Part shown: positions 34,822-46,800 of the stretch, piece by piece | How the letters are laid out: every line of letters starts with the position of its first letter | Numbering within the stretch: the stretch's first letter is position 1 | NCBI GenBank assembly: GCA_021234155.1 | Contig: JAJEKV010000205.1 | Span: 729,501 to 793,500, forward strand | Length of the DNA stretch: 64,000 nt | Direction: 5' to 3' | Source of the DNA: Isoetes taiwanensis | Taxonomy: Eukaryota > Streptophyta > Lycopodiopsida > Isoetales > Isoetaceae | Made by a program: the position numbers and the translations under genes | Notes under the pieces: generated by a model | What the model was told of the DNA's origin: nothing | The model's database searches: none | The model's input: only the letters and a program-made list of their open reading frames with translations

Positions 34822-35291
34822 TTATTGGTGCTTCTTGACCTCTTCAATCTGCTTCTGCAAGATCTAACACAGATGAACCAAAGTTATCATTATGAATAGA
34901 TTTGGCAAGAAGAAATAACAGTGTGACAGAACATGGTTGGAGAATGATCAGACCAGCATATTGAGTCATCTTGAAAGCCAAATCTACTGCATTGTGCTAC
35001 AATAAAGCTACAATAAAGCTTAAGAAAGTAAATGCAAAAAAGCCCTGCTATGACAGCCAGGATTCACAGAATTCCAGCTACAATAAGACATAGAGATATG
35101 CCAACACATTTGTAGAGCAAGTTTAGAGAGGACCAGCATAAGAAGACATGTTTTTTTACCCTTGCAAGGTGCTTGTCTATACTGTGCAGACCTTTGAAAT
35201 GAATAAGTAGCTCATTAGCTTTCTTCTGCATCAGAGTTACGAATTTTAGTACACTAGCTGCATCTTGTTCATAAGCCAATTGAAGCCTGGC
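34822..35291 (-). pseudogene. Two-exon C-terminal fragment of an unidentified coiled-coil gene
   Basis: Exon a (35,291-35,160, 44 codons) reads ARLQLAYEQDAASVLKFVTL, then MQKKANELLIHFKGLHSI, then DKHLAR, and is preceded by the acceptor TTTCCAG. Its donor is GTAAAA. Exon b (34,854-34,822) follows acceptor CTTGCAG in phase 0 and reads KQIEEVKKHQ before a stop. The peptide is helical and charged. I do not recognise the family. It lies in module 2 of the 4.3-kb insertion, in the position that ELP2/COI1 pieces occupy in module 1, so it is probably another captured gene end. No upstream exon was found in the module. Confidence 0.5.
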
Positions 35292-36189
35292 CTGGAAAGT
35301 GCCACGCGATCTACATCTACTTTTTGTTTCTTACGCTCTATCGCCTTTTACCTTACACAATCGCATAACAAATGTACTTAAGATTTTTGCTTGCCTTTAT
35401 TATGCAAAGAATACAAATCTGTAGATGTCACATATCTAGCATCATGAAACTAAATTTCTGGACAGGGCTGGGTCGCCGTAGCTAGGCAGAGTTTTGATTT
35501 ATAACCAGTAGTGAAACTTTGGTCTAAAACCTACTTAGGAATCAAAGAGCATAATCCGTCGCGAATTGTACACGAAATCAACGGCGAACAACATACACGG
35601 GGCCTTGCGTAGAATTCATCGGCATTATCTTGTGCATGTTACGCAATCGAAGGGGATGAGATAAAAGTCGGTGAACATAAGATCACGCTACCGAAAGGCA
35701 TTCCACCGAAAATTCGAGATCCACAAAAGAAGACGGCTTTCGGCAAACTTTACGAGGGGAATCATAACGTCTTTGCTTCTATGTCGGAGAAGGTATGACA
35801 GACCCACAAAGAACACAAGTCCATGCCCATCGATCGAAGTCGCAAAGACCATTAATGTAAGCCCGGCAGACTCTCACAAGCGGGGAAGAAGGTGCCCACC
35901 TTTACCTTGAAGAATTTGGATTACCCCTTTTCGTCCCAAAGTCCAAGAGGAGTAACGGAAACTCCCCATGGCAAACCTGATGCTTCTTGCATCTCTGAAT
36001 TTGCTGGGCATTTTCCTAATGCTAGCCTTACCCAATCTCATCTCTTCTGGACTGAAGAGCAAGCCTCGATTATGGCATATAGAAAATCTCTTCCACCTAG
36101 CAACCCTAAAAAAAAGCAGACCAAACCCTAATCCACACAAAAGCCTTCACCACAGGATTTGCCCTCTTTTCTAAAATCAACGGCTAACA
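35292..36189. other. Rest of captured module 2; no supported gene
   Basis: CG-richer than its surroundings between about 35,550 and 35,900. Could be 5' flank or exon of a captured gene, but overlapping frames on both strands (35,671-36,174) show no known motif. CTAAACCCTAA-like motifs near 36,120 also occur near 33,755 in module 1. Confidence 0.35.
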
Positions 36190-36312
36190 AAAGGGTGCAC
36201 TCTAGAAATACTATTTAGTACACCTAGATGAATACGGCCACCAAATCATATGAAAACCTTAGAGAAAACAGTACAAAAACACAAAAAAAAAACCTCCTGT
36301 TATAATGCTACA
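36190..36312. repeat. Shared right end of captured module 2
   Basis: Diverged duplicate of 33,835-33,956, ending CTGTTATAATGCTACATA at the point where similarity to segmental unit 2 resumes (TATGGGCGGTTG at 36,313 and 46,231). Confidence 0.6.
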
Positions 36313-36882
36313 TATGGGCGGTTGTACTTAGGCTGCTGTGAAATAAGACTGAATTTTCTCTCTTTATGGTAGCAATACTTTATGGCTGCCTGCACAATGT
36401 AGGTTCTCTCATATCCATACTTGATACGTTTTGCTGCTGGAATTTTCACAAACAAGGTAATACAACTGTACAAAGGGAAGACTGACCTTGAGGTTTGATT
36501 TTTCAACCTCCTTGTTGGTGGTACCAATGTACGTTCTACTTAGATCCTTTTTATCTGAATTTCTAGTAAATGAGTCATTAACTGAAAGCTATAAGGTTTT
36601 GGGGTTTGAAATTTCAGCTCCCTTCCTTGCCTTGAAATTTCAGCTCCCTTCCTTGCCTTCAGACCCATTGAGAGTTTGGAATTTGATTTCAATCATATGG
36701 GCACCCGCCTTCTGCATCCTTAACAGATATAGAACATTTCTTGGTTGTACATGCACTGTAAAATCATCTCTTTCCTGATCAAAAATAATCAGAAGATTCA
36801 GTACGTAGTAGGATTGGCTTTGTCACTTGGATCAGAGCTATTCCTGAGTTTCTAATTCACTAAAGATACATCTCATGTACAT
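36313..36882. repeat. Segment C of the duplication, unit 1, with intact LTR-element target site
   Basis: Matches 46,231-46,800. It contains a 27-bp tandem duplication (GAAATTTCAGCTCCCTTCCT twice, 36,608-36,661). A minus-strand open piece (VKIPAAKRIKYGYERTYIVQ...) is an exon candidate of unknown identity. It is open here and interrupted by a stop in the other copy. TACAT at 36,878-36,882 is the unoccupied site of the LTR element found in unit 2. Confidence 0.8.
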
Positions 36883-37144
36883 GCTTCCAAAAGCCTAAGC
36901 ATCAGGACAGAATCATGGCACTGCATTCTAGAAAAGTGCCCAAAGACCAATAACTTCTCGCTCTTGCTTAGAAGATTAGAGAAAACACTTGCATGTAAAA
37001 ATATCAGCAAAAAATGGGTGATATCACTGCAAAGATTTTGTACACTATATCATACTTACTTGCTCTGCTCAATTTACTATGTGTCACAATTTAGGAAATC
37101 AACATGCATACTGTAAGAAGAAGTGAGAAAAGATAACCCAGCAA

Positions 37145-37385
37145 GAGGTATTGGATGTTGTTGTTCATTAAAGGTATTGGCAAGCAAGAGGTATTGGGTG
37201 TTGTTCAAGCAAGAGGTATTGGGTATGTTCAAGCAAGAGTATTGGGTATGTTAAAGCAAGACCATTACATGTTTGAATCTGATGCTGGATGAAAATAAAC
37301 TCATGACCATTACATGTTTGAATAAGCTCATGACCATTACATGTTTGAATAAGCACATGACCATTACATGTTTGAATCTGATGCT
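37145..37385. repeat. Two adjacent minisatellites
   Basis: About five copies of a ~22-bp unit around GCAAGAGGTATTGGGT (37,145-37,260). They are followed by about four copies of a ~24-bp unit around CATGACCATTACATGTTTGA (37,260-37,385). The same pair is at about 57,385-57,635 in unit 2. Minus-strand frames across it are repeats, not a gene. Confidence 0.85.
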
Positions 37386-37662
37386 TGCTAAAAATAAACT
37401 CATGGTTCAGACATAGAGCTGCACTAGAGAAAGGGGTTTAGAAACATACATGTTTGTTAATTTAGTTCTATCAACTTCGTTCCAATCACAGAAGGTTGTC
37501 AAGACAAGAAAAGGGTCATAATTACTAATAGGTGCATTTACGGATCGAAATAATCTTGATTAGACGAATCCAATGGAAGGAAAACTTATATAATAATAGA
37601 GAATTTAAAAAATGTAAAATGAGATTTGGTGCAAAGACACAAAGGATCAATTTAGAACATAC

Positions 37663-39987
37663 AGTATCGTTGATCCAAGCTTGAGTATCCATGTCTTCTT
37701 CCATCATTTGTGCATAACCTTCCAAACCCCATTCTCTTATTTGTGCTCTAGAATCTTGAATTCTTGTTGCTGTCGGCCTCATGACAGGTGCATTCCCTTC
37801 TATAGATACATTTATTGCATTCTCTTTCTCTTCTATAGACTTCCTCTTCTCCTTAAGCCTCAGTATTGCTGTTTGTCTTCTTGCTTTGGCTGCGTCATCT
37901 ATGTACTGTCGCATCCCGAATAACCAGCAAAGTCTCATTCTACCAGGAGCATATAATTGGTCCCTCAATCTTTGAGTGTTCATCTCCCATAATTGATCAG
38001 CCATTTGTTTTGATTGTCTCTCTTCCTTCTTCTCCTTTGCTTTCTTGGCAGTAACCTCTTTCAAAACTCTTCGCCTTTCCTGTTCTAACTTCTTTTCAGC
38101 TATTCTTTGTTGCTTTTGCCTTTCCAACTCTTCTTTCCGAGCTTTCTCTTCCATGATTGCCCTGCACCATTCATCTGAAGAAACAGAAGCACTCCGCGCA
38201 AATCTGGGAAAGTCTTTTTTCGTCTATTAGTGGGCTGAGATGCAAGATCATTAGCAACATAATTATCATTCACATCCCTAGTTGCTTGAGTATCACTGAA
38301 ATATCCAAATGAAGGTGTTCTTGTAGCTGTTGGAAGAACCCTAGATGTTCTTATAGCATTGGACATCAAAGAATTTGCATCTATGTTTGAGAGGGGCTCT
38401 CTATATGAAGGCTCCCAACGCTGGAACCCTCTCTGAAATGGAACCAAATGGTCTTCCGAGGCTTGAGTTGGTGGGGCTGTTTGGTCAAACATATCCCCAA
38501 GCTGGCCAAACTGATCCATGGCTTGACTTGGTGGATTTTCTTGATCACACATACCCTCAAATTGGTCAGATTGATCAATGGCTGAACTTGGCAGGTATTC
38601 TTGATCGAACATATTCTCAACGTGGTCAAATTGATCTATAGCAATGACATTACCATGCATGTGTTGGCCTTCAAAAGTTGTAGTCTCTTCGTGCAAAGCA
38701 TGCATGGCAACTCCATTGGGTAAGACTGCCTTCGTGTTCAAGGGCCATATGCCTGTTGCCATAAAACCAGCTCTGATGTTATTAGAGAATCTCATATTGC
38801 ATACTATATCAAAGTGGCCAAATCTTCCTTCATAGGCTCCACCCAATGCCTCCTAAGCATGTATTGTGCTCTATATTTCTGGAATGCAGTTTTAAAAGGA
38901 GCAACGCATGCAACGTCAAGTGGTTGAAGTTTACGCGAAGTGTGTGGTGGCAAAATTGGAAGGGTCAACGCCACCAGGTACATTTTTTTTGAAGTGAGTT
39001 AGCCAACATTTAAAGAGCTCAGTTGTCATCCAGGCTCGATCTTGAACAGCTTGCCTTGCCCCATGATTGTATGGGTCCCATGACCTATTGGTCTCCGTGG
39101 ACGTTAAAAAAAACTATTCTATTCTATTCTATTCTTTCACAACCATTGATGTAACATCCTCTTAGACGTTTCCCTTTGAAAATGTAGTAATTTGAAAGTC
39201 TATATCCTTCAGCATTACAACAAGCTAAAATTGTGACCCACTCTCTGTTTTGCATTACCACTTCATGCACATTTCTAGCACCCTTTCTAGCAATAATTTT
39301 CATCCCGCTTACTTTTCCTGCTTGCACCACCGTTTCATCTGCATTCCAAATCTTGGAAGGTGGAAACTGAAACTCGTTGTAAACATTCTCTAAACTGTTA
39401 TAAAATGCATCCAAGTTTTTCTTAGTTAAAGCCCTGGCACGTGCTGTATCTAGTGTCTCAGCAGAACGTAAAGAGACCTCCGGGTGCCTGCGATGAAAGA
39501 GTTTCCACCATTTCCTTCCTGGGATGCCATCCTTGAAAGGTGTAAATCTGTCAACACATATTTCACCAACCTTTTCTTTTAACATATCTACTGTGACACC
39601 TCTACCATCATTTGCATTTTCCAAACACCAATTCACAATCTCTGATTCTTCTTCAAGTGTAAGGTTTCTAGAATATTTTCCTTATTTGCGCTTTGATCTT
39701 CCATATAAATGATTTCTTCTGGTCGATTCAGGAATACCATATGCTCGTCCAGCTGCTTTAATAGACATTGTATTATCTTCTACATTGTTTACAGCTGCAT
39801 TCAAATCTTCAATTGTCCATGATCCTCTTGCTACCTTGAACTTTACCTTGGATGTGTTTGCAAAAATGTCCCTTCTCCTCCTTTTATTTCTTGAGCCCTT
39901 ACCTTGTTTAGCATGTTTAGCAGATGAAATTAGTGTTGGTGCTGTAAGTGGAGTGGCACTGTTGTGCTTTGAACGTAGTATGGCCAT
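37663..39987 (-). pseudogene. pogo/Tigger-like transposase, copy 1 (broken)
   Basis: Reading from 39,987 on the minus strand: MAILRSKHN, a basic region, then a psq-type helix-turn-helix (MSIKAAGRAYGIPESTRRNH, about 39,760-39,700). A stop (TAA where copy 2 has CAA) falls near 39,680. Next come a CENP-B-type DNA-binding domain (GIPGRKWW...RRHPEVSLR) and the first DDE Asp in IWNADET. After a frameshift at an AGAAT microsatellite (39,116-39,138), 89 bp are missing at 38,956. This removes the LDGHGSH motif with the second catalytic Asp. The rest encodes a GFMATGIWPLN motif, Asp-Gln-rich repeats and a charged coiled coil. A donor GTATGT at 37,662 suggests a further 3' exon. DDE_1 superfamily; cannot encode active transposase. 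Confidence 0.82.
38470..38650 (-). repeat. Internal repeats in the transposase C-terminal region, copy 1
   Basis: Four related ~57-bp blocks encode repeats of the pattern (A)IDQxDQxExMFDQxxPPSQ. Unit 2 has the same array at about 58,720-58,870, with one block shortened. Confidence 0.6.
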
Positions 39988-40081
39988 TCTAGAATAAGGA
40001 GGAGGGTATCAGAAATTTGTAGTGAATATAGGCCAATTATTGTAGAATGAGAAAGGGAGAATTACAATCAAACGTAAATCG

Positions 40082-40410
40082 TAGTGAAATATGCTTGATT
40101 GAGCTTTCAAAAGCTTGAAAGTGTTAAGGAATATCTGAGAAATAATGCGGGAAATGGATAGTCCGGATCTTTAAGAACTCCAATTCAACCTTTTGAGCCA
40201 TTTGGCAGATTACATCAAATTGCATAGAAAAAGTAAGTCTACAGATCTAGCATGCAAGAAAGAGTCATCTTACCTCTGGCAACACGTGGAACCACCATTC
40301 TGACAGCCACTCCTCTCAAATCTCTATGTTCTGATATGCTTCTCAGTGGAGGTGTATCACACACAAACCACGTCTGCGTTAATTGTGGGCACAATTAGAC
40401 GTCGAAAATG
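40082..40410. repeat. Repeat E, copy 1
   Basis: A ~325-bp sequence found four times: here, 43,500-43,822, 60,404-60,733 and 63,889-64,000 (cut by the window). All start near ATATGCTTGATT(C/G)AGCTTTC and run to GACGTCGAAAAT. On the minus strand each complete copy can be read as a short first exon, M(A/V)VPRVAR, followed by a GTAA(C/G) donor. Confidence 0.85.
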
Positions 40411-42229
40411 TGGACACAATTAGACAGTTAGACGTTGATAGCTTCAAGCTCCTGGTCAATAAGATCTTGGTTCTTTTAATAAGAATCACTTCAATATTGA
40501 TGCACATAGTAGAAACAATATTGTTGAAGCCAGCATGTATTATCTCTAGATCTAGCATCCAATTAAGAGTTTTGAGCTGGAGAAGCCAGTAGAGAAAAGA
40601 AAACAAACATGCTGTACAGTATGAAATGAATAACTTCACATCTTACATCACATGACAGGCCAATCCAAACATCTTTGCAAACAGTGGAAGATGTTTTGCA
40701 AGGCCTCTTTGCATCTATCTGATTATCTGCCTCTCTTATGTCAGTCCATGAATCTATTGTGCCAGCTATTGTTTAATACCAATGGCTATAGTAAGGGCAG
40801 CTAGAAGCAAATCTTGATTATATAGCTTTTCTAAGCTGTTAAATTGAGCATATCATTCATGCTCTTGATCATCATGTTATTAATAATCTAATATATGGAA
40901 AAATGATTGTCTTTATTGTTCCATAATAGAAATGTTGTATTAGCAACCCAGAAAGAAAGGATGCATAACTATGTTGTTATACTTCCTAAATAGACATAAA
41001 GTTCATATGTCTAATGTGCTATTTTAGAATCATTTGGCTGGAATCTCAAGATGAGGTTCATGGCATTGCCTTCTCATCAATAGATACAATCTCAAGAACA
41101 TCTGTGCTGCCCATTCTGTGCTTCCTAGCAATTTGTCAGGTTAGGCCTGTGCTTTATGTTGGCCTCTCTACTGCTCTGAGGCGAATTCTGCAACTGCACA
41201 GAAACAGCTGATAATCAAATGACACTCATCGAGGCATATATGATGCTACATGCATTTTTCTTCCTCCATCAATCTTAAGAATGGGAGCATTCTTGGTTGT
41301 ACATTGGAAGAGCAGTTTGTACAAACAAGGTCAACAAGTGCAAAAACTTTTGGAAACTGCTATAAAGTGAATGTTTCCAAAACTACCCCTCTGGCAAACT
41401 GTATTGGTTCGAACTTCAAGATGACAGCGCCCGGTGACGATGATCAAGACCCTACATTAAAAGATCATAAGATTTTAGTGATTTTTTCCTACCTAAAGAC
41501 AAAGCCCTTTTCACTTCACGTGAGGCAGAACCCATTGTGTCTAACCTCCTCTGTTCACATGAGGCAAATCCCATTTGTCTACTCTTTCTCACCTGGAACT
41601 TTAAGTATATGCTCATTTCAAATTTATGAGCAGTGTGGGTCCAGGGAACTTGAGCATCCTAACTGTTAGATCCTTCAAGCAATATGCTATAGTGATTATC
41701 AATAGTAATCCCTCCCAATTTTCTTTTTGCGAAAAATCGTACAAATCACTTACAAACATGATTATTATCCAAATTACAAAAGGCATTCAAGATGTTCGCA
41801 TGACTTTCACCCTTTACTGCATTTTAGTGCATAGTAACTTGGCAAGGAGATATCATGTACTTACAAGATTTCTTAGCATCCACCATAGATTCTATTGTTT
41901 GGATCAACTAACAATGTCTATGTCAGATTGATGGGTAAGAAAGCCCAATTCAAATGGACAGCAAGATTTATTCTCCTCCAAAATTAGTGCTTTAATCATG
42001 CAACAAAGATGTATCAAACAGTAACAGTAGGTACCATTTTAGTTTGGGAGTTTGCATTACAATCCACGTGCATCAAACAATGAGAAGCAGCAACAAGCTC
42101 AAGTGCCTTCTTCAAACTCCTATTGTCTTCAAGTTAGATAGGAGGTCCCATAAGCAGCAGCACAGCAGCACAGAAAAGTGTACCAGACATCGCAAATTTC
42201 AAGGTAGATTAAATTATTTCAGAAAGCTT
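40411..42229. other. Segment D interior; no supported gene
   Basis: Duplicated at 60,734-62,619. Plus-strand frames at 41,014-41,211 and 41,250-41,669 are conserved between copies but have no known motif. Unit 2 differs by an extra copy of ATTCACGCTCTTGATCATCA and an insertion near 61,240-61,325. Confidence 0.35.
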
Positions 42230-42405
42230 CGGCAATTGCTTTAGCTTGGAGAAAAATTGGCTTAATCTGTAGAACAATACTTGCTTCCTGTCCAAACTCA
42301 CATAACTCTATGTAACAAATAACATATTGAATGGCCTAGTGCCTGAAAGCATAGGGAATTTCATATCATTGCAAGAGCTAGATCTGCCTTCCAATAGATT
42401 AAGTG
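42230..42405 (+). pseudogene. LRR receptor-like gene fragment, copy 1
   Basis: The plus-strand frame shows two leucine-rich repeats. The first is decayed (SLEKNWLNL then a stop). The second reads NNILNGLVPESIGNFISLQE, then LDLPSNRLSD. LNGLVPESIGN-LxSLxELDLxSNRLS is the plant extracellular LRR pattern of receptor-like kinases and proteins. In-frame stops occur before and after. No kinase or membrane segment is found. Confidence 0.6.
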
Positions 42406-43499
42406 ACACCACAACTGCATGACGAGGCGATTGTAAGATTTTGCAAGATGTCCACAAGTGCAATGGCTTAAGCTTGAAAAGAATTTTCTGTGACTTCAGT
42501 AACTTGATATCGTTAGACTGCTCCGCTAAACCACTTAAGTGAGAGATTTGCATGGTCTGTCCAAAACTGCTTGCATTCTTGGCCATTGATCTAAGCATTC
42601 AAACTTGCGTTCCAAAGAGTTTTAAACCATTGAATATGCAAAAATACAATAAAGATACTTGGAACCAATCTCTGGTTGCATGCACCATACTGGACACCAT
42701 CCACATTTCACTAATCTACCGGAACATATAATAAGCCTTGGGCATTGAGGTCATGGAGATAAGAGCATTAACTAAACCAAGGCACATAAATTCCTCGATC
42801 CTTAACATCTATGTTTGGCCAAAGTTTTAGGAGTTCTTCTGGACTTAATAGTTATGTAACAAAACCTATGTCTGTTGAGAAGAAATTAGCCTTTGCTACA
42901 AAGATGTGAGCCCCATACCCAACTACTGATGGGAGGTAGGAGGATTTTAGTAAGAAGGAGAAATCTAAGTCACATACATCAAGCTAAGAGCATTCTCTAA
43001 AACCATCTGAATAAATCCACAATCATATCCGCTTGTACATGCGGTGACGCGCAAACTTACCAAACTGCTCAGCCCTTTGCTTGTGCAAATTTCATATGAT
43101 CTACAAGCCCCTAAGAAGTTGGCATGAGCTTTTTGCTAGATAGCGCAGAATCTTTCTACAATGTGGAGCGAAAATAAGAAACAAGATGTCAACTTCCAGA
43201 AAATGTGAACTAATCCTATATGCAAGTGTTTGGTAAATCTTCCTATCCATTATGCATTGCATCATTGGCATTAACATTCTGCAGAATCACCCAGCATATT
43301 GCTTCCATTGTATCATCCCTAATTCCACAGATATGCCTAAACCACTAGATATGGCAGAGAAATTAAACTGACTAGGAGGTTGAGACTGATTATATTCATT
43401 GGCTCCACAACACTGTGTTTGCCTAGTACCTTTTTCAAATCCACATCAATTATAACGTCCAGCATAAATAGCACTATATTCAGCTTCAGGATCTCCAGA
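42406..43499. other. No supported gene
   Basis: Continues the duplicated segment D. A minus-strand frame at 43,337-43,522 is conserved in unit 2 (63,720-63,905) but has no recognised domain. Confidence 0.35.
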
Positions 43500-43822
43500 A
43501 ATATGCTTGATTCAGCTTTCAAATGCTTGAAAGTGTTAAGGAATATCTGAGAAATAATGCAGGAAATGGATTGTCTGGATTCAATTCAACCTTTTGAGCC
43601 ATTTGGCAAGCATACAGATTACATCAAATTGCATAGAAAAAGTAAGTCTACAGATCTAGCATGCAAGAAAGAGTCATGTTACCTCTGGCAACACGTGGAA
43701 CCGCCATTCCGATGCCCACTCCTCTCAGATCTCTACGTTCCGACAATGCTTCTCGCTGGAGCTGCGTCACGCACAAACCACGTCTGCGTTAAATGTGGGC
43801 ACAGTTGGACGTCGAAAATAGC
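43500..43822. repeat. Repeat E, copy 2
   Basis: Second copy of the ~325-bp repeat, in direct orientation with copy 1 and about 3.1 kb away. The minus-strand exon-like start MAVPRVAR lies at 43,707-43,683, followed by donor GTAACA. The right edge borders the junction with block A copy 2. Confidence 0.85.
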
Positions 43823-43884
43823 CCTGTTTCGCGTTAAAATGAGTAAAAAAATACGTTAAAATTAGGTCGTGCGTCAATCGTGGG

Positions 43885-44549
43885 TACATCAAGTACCTTG
43901 TAAATTTACTGCTCCTCAGCCATTGTATCGTTATCATCTTGTTCTTGGCATACCACTTTTCATTTCCGATCTTTAGCCTCCAACTTCTAGATTTAAAGCT
44001 CAAGTACAATGTCTGCTTCTAATACAATAGCTAAATCTAAATAATTATGCGTTCAATAGTGTCCGCACCCTGATCATGAAGTGTAGCCTGCCTGCCACTT
44101 AATATCAGGAATCATACTGGAAAGAAAATCTTCAGTAGTTGTAAACATGTTAGGTGTCTTCTTGATTGTTGCAAATAAGACTATGGACGTACATAGCTAT
44201 ATCCAAATCCATCTTTACGTGACCACAAATGACATCATGTTCTCTTAGTGAGGTTTGAATATCTGCACGTAGCTCGCTTTTAGTCAACATAATATTTGCA
44301 TGGACTACATCTAGATCTACAAACTTTGGCAAAGAGATTGCATCAAGCTTTTTCACCTCTGGAAGATACATGTGCTTATAAAACCATATCGAATAATCTC
44401 TTTGCGAAACAACATGCATCCAATGCCAAAGTGGAAGGTTTGGAAGGCATGATACAATGTCTTGTTTATCCGACAAGAATAATCATGTTCAGAACACACA
44501 CACACACACACACAAAAATTTCAAAATTGTATGATTAATATCAAGTGGC
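43885..44549. repeat. Block A, copy 2, joining the two duplication units
   Basis: Near-identical to 5,101-5,757. It directly abuts segment B of unit 2: CAAGTGGC at its end runs straight into ATTAATGCCGC at 44,550. The CA microsatellite near 44,498-44,514 is longer than in copy 1. Confidence 0.92.
44150..44476 (-). CDS. Hypothetical 108-codon ORF in block A, copy 2
   Basis: Same frame as at 5,366-5,692, opening MSDKQDIVSCLPNLPLWHWM. It is intact, with two residue changes (Cys for Gly, His for Pro). No domain recognised. Both copies lie far apart in the window, so the frame has survived since the duplication. Confidence 0.3.
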   Translation of the reverse strand: MSDKQDIVSCLPNLPLWHWMHVVSQRDYSIWFYKHMYLPEVKKLDAISLPKFVDLDVVHANIMLTKSELRADIQTSLREHDVICGHVKMDLDIAMYVHSLICNNQEDT

Positions 44550-46800
44550 ATTAATGCCGCACTAGCCTACCATTGATGGTGCCGCATATTTCTAGCCTCT
44601 TATTAATAGGACTCCACATTTGCCAATTATCCATGCCAAACTTATTGATTTGTGCATAGTCAATTATCTTGGTTGTCCTTTGATTTGATCTCTAGCTTTT
44701 CATCACTTTGATCTCCCTATTTAGAGCATTATGCAGCATGTATGAAATGAATATCTATCGGCATTATGCGAAATGAATATCTACCGGCATATATATTATA
44801 TCAATAGCCACACCAAAGATTGAAAAAATGTCAAGCAATGAATCCAAGAACAACAAGAGTGTTTGCACTATAAAATTTTGATATGCAATTGGGTTTTACA
44901 AGTAATATTCTTTTACCTAGATTATATTCACTTCTCTCCAAGCTTGCTTTCATGCTTGTATGCCATCTTAACCATATAGATTTTGCATAGATTAATAGGA
45001 AAAACCAGCTCTTGCACGATGTGGCAGGCAGTCTGCAACAAATGCATTAAAAGAGCATCAATTTGGATATTGCCAACCTATCTTGTTGCATGAAATACCT
45101 TGAGATCGATTACTAAACATTAAGTAACTTTTGCCATTTCTATAATAATGTTATTATTCTTTGTGGGATAGAAGTAAAGCGCCCTTGAAATTGTGGATAT
45201 TATTTAAGATATTTCCAAACTCTGTCTATTGATATTTCTAGATTATGTATTTCCAAATGCTTAGATAATCCATTCCTGTCTGTGAGAATGGCGTTGTTAA
45301 TAGTTGACCAACACAAATGAACTCCATCCAAATATTGGCCAAACACTTAAATGTCACAGTTCCACTTGTGCGATCCGACATGTAACGATCAATAACAATC
45401 TTGACTACTTCACTTAGATTCTGGAAACTTGCATGTGCCTACGTCACGTTCCTTCCCTGCATTAAAGCAAGTATATTGACGTGCATTAGATCTGTTTCAT
45501 AGGAGGAATACAAGGAATTGCCTAGGTTTCTTGTATCTGAAACTTAGTTCAACATGAAACTCTGTGAAAAAGGAAAGCAACTGAACGACACAAGACATAT
45601 AACTTATAAATGCAAAATTAGATATTATACAAGCCAAATAAGATATCACAAGAGTAAAATAAGATGGGTTCTACAACAAATACTAATATATCTGCACCAA
45701 GCTTTAAAATGCAGCATGCAACTTGCAAAATGAAAAAATGCAAAAAATTATTACGACAATTGATCCTCCGTGAAGCGAGACCTCTCCTTACACCGAGCTC
45801 GATCCGCCCGAGAATCGCACATGAAGAGCGCGCTATATGAGTAATTCCGTCTCATTGTTTTTGTCGGACATATCATCTCTTTGTTTTTTGTCGGACATGT
45901 CGCCCTATATGGTTTATCTACTCTGTAACAAAATCATCACAAACAGAGAAATAGAGGCATGTGTGACCTTAAACCATCTAAACTATTATATGTGTCTAAT
46001 GGGACTATATAATGTATCAAAAATTAAAAAGCGAAAAACAATTTTGAAAAACATTGTCTCAATCTGAAATGGGTTTGGCTGTCATCTCAGTATGAGTTCA
46101 CACTACACTATTTCGTATTTCTGGCACATACCACTAGATCAGACTGTGTCTTTTAGATGCTTGCGTTTGTTACCTTTTACTCATCGTCAAACAGAGTGTT
46201 GCCACGTTTGAGTACACCACATATTCAGGATATGGGCGGTTGTACTTAGGCTACTGTGAAATAAGACTGAATTTTCTCTCTTTATGGTAGCAATACTTTA
46301 TGGCTGCCTGCACAATGTAGGTTCTCTCATATCCATACTTGATACGTTTTGCTACTGGAATTTTCACAAACAAGGTAATACAACTGTACAAAGGGAAGAC
46401 TGACCTTGAGGTTTGATTTTTCAACCTCCTTGTTGGTGGTACCAATGTACGTTGTACTTAGATCCTTTTTATCTGAATTTCTAGTAAATGAGTCATTAAC
46501 TGAAAGCTACAAGGTTTTGGGGTTTGAAATTTCAGCTCCCTTCATTGCCTTGAAATTTCAGCTCCCTTCCTTGCCTTCGGGCCCATTGAGAGTTTGGAAT
46601 TTGATTTCAATCATATGGGCACCCGCCTTCTGCATCCTTAACAGATATAGAACATTTCTTGGTTGTACATGCACTGTAAAATCATCTCTTTTCTGAGCAA
46701 GAATAATCAGAAGATTCAGTACGTAGTAGGATTGGCTTTGTCACTTGGATCAGAGCTACTCCTGAGTTTCTAATTCACTAAAGATACATCTCATGTACAT

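Larger units (their letters stand above)
30307..43828. repeat. Large segmental duplication, unit 1
   Basis: Matches unit 2 (44,550-64,000) in the same orientation and order. Segment B: 30,307-31,994 with 44,550-46,227. Segment C: 36,313-36,882 with 46,231-46,800. Segment D: 36,878-43,612 with 57,120-64,000. Unit 1 has an extra 4.3 kb (31,995-36,312) between B and C. Unit 2 has a 10.3-kb LTR element between C and D. The copies are very similar, with scattered substitutions and small indels, so the duplication is fairly recent. Confidence 0.93.

Noticed and set aside
37168-37356. Minus-strand 62-codon frame with repeated IQTCNGHEL
   Set aside because: It is a translation of the minisatellite.
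43337-43522. Possible copia-type pol remnant on the minus strand
   Set aside because: A short EYSAIYAGRY-like string in another frame is too weak and no neighbouring pol motifs are seen.
40082-43822. Repeat E pair as LTRs of a 3.7-kb retrotransposon
   Set aside because: The ends lack TG...CA, no primer-binding site or polypurine tract is next to them, and the interior has an LRR fragment and not gag-pol.
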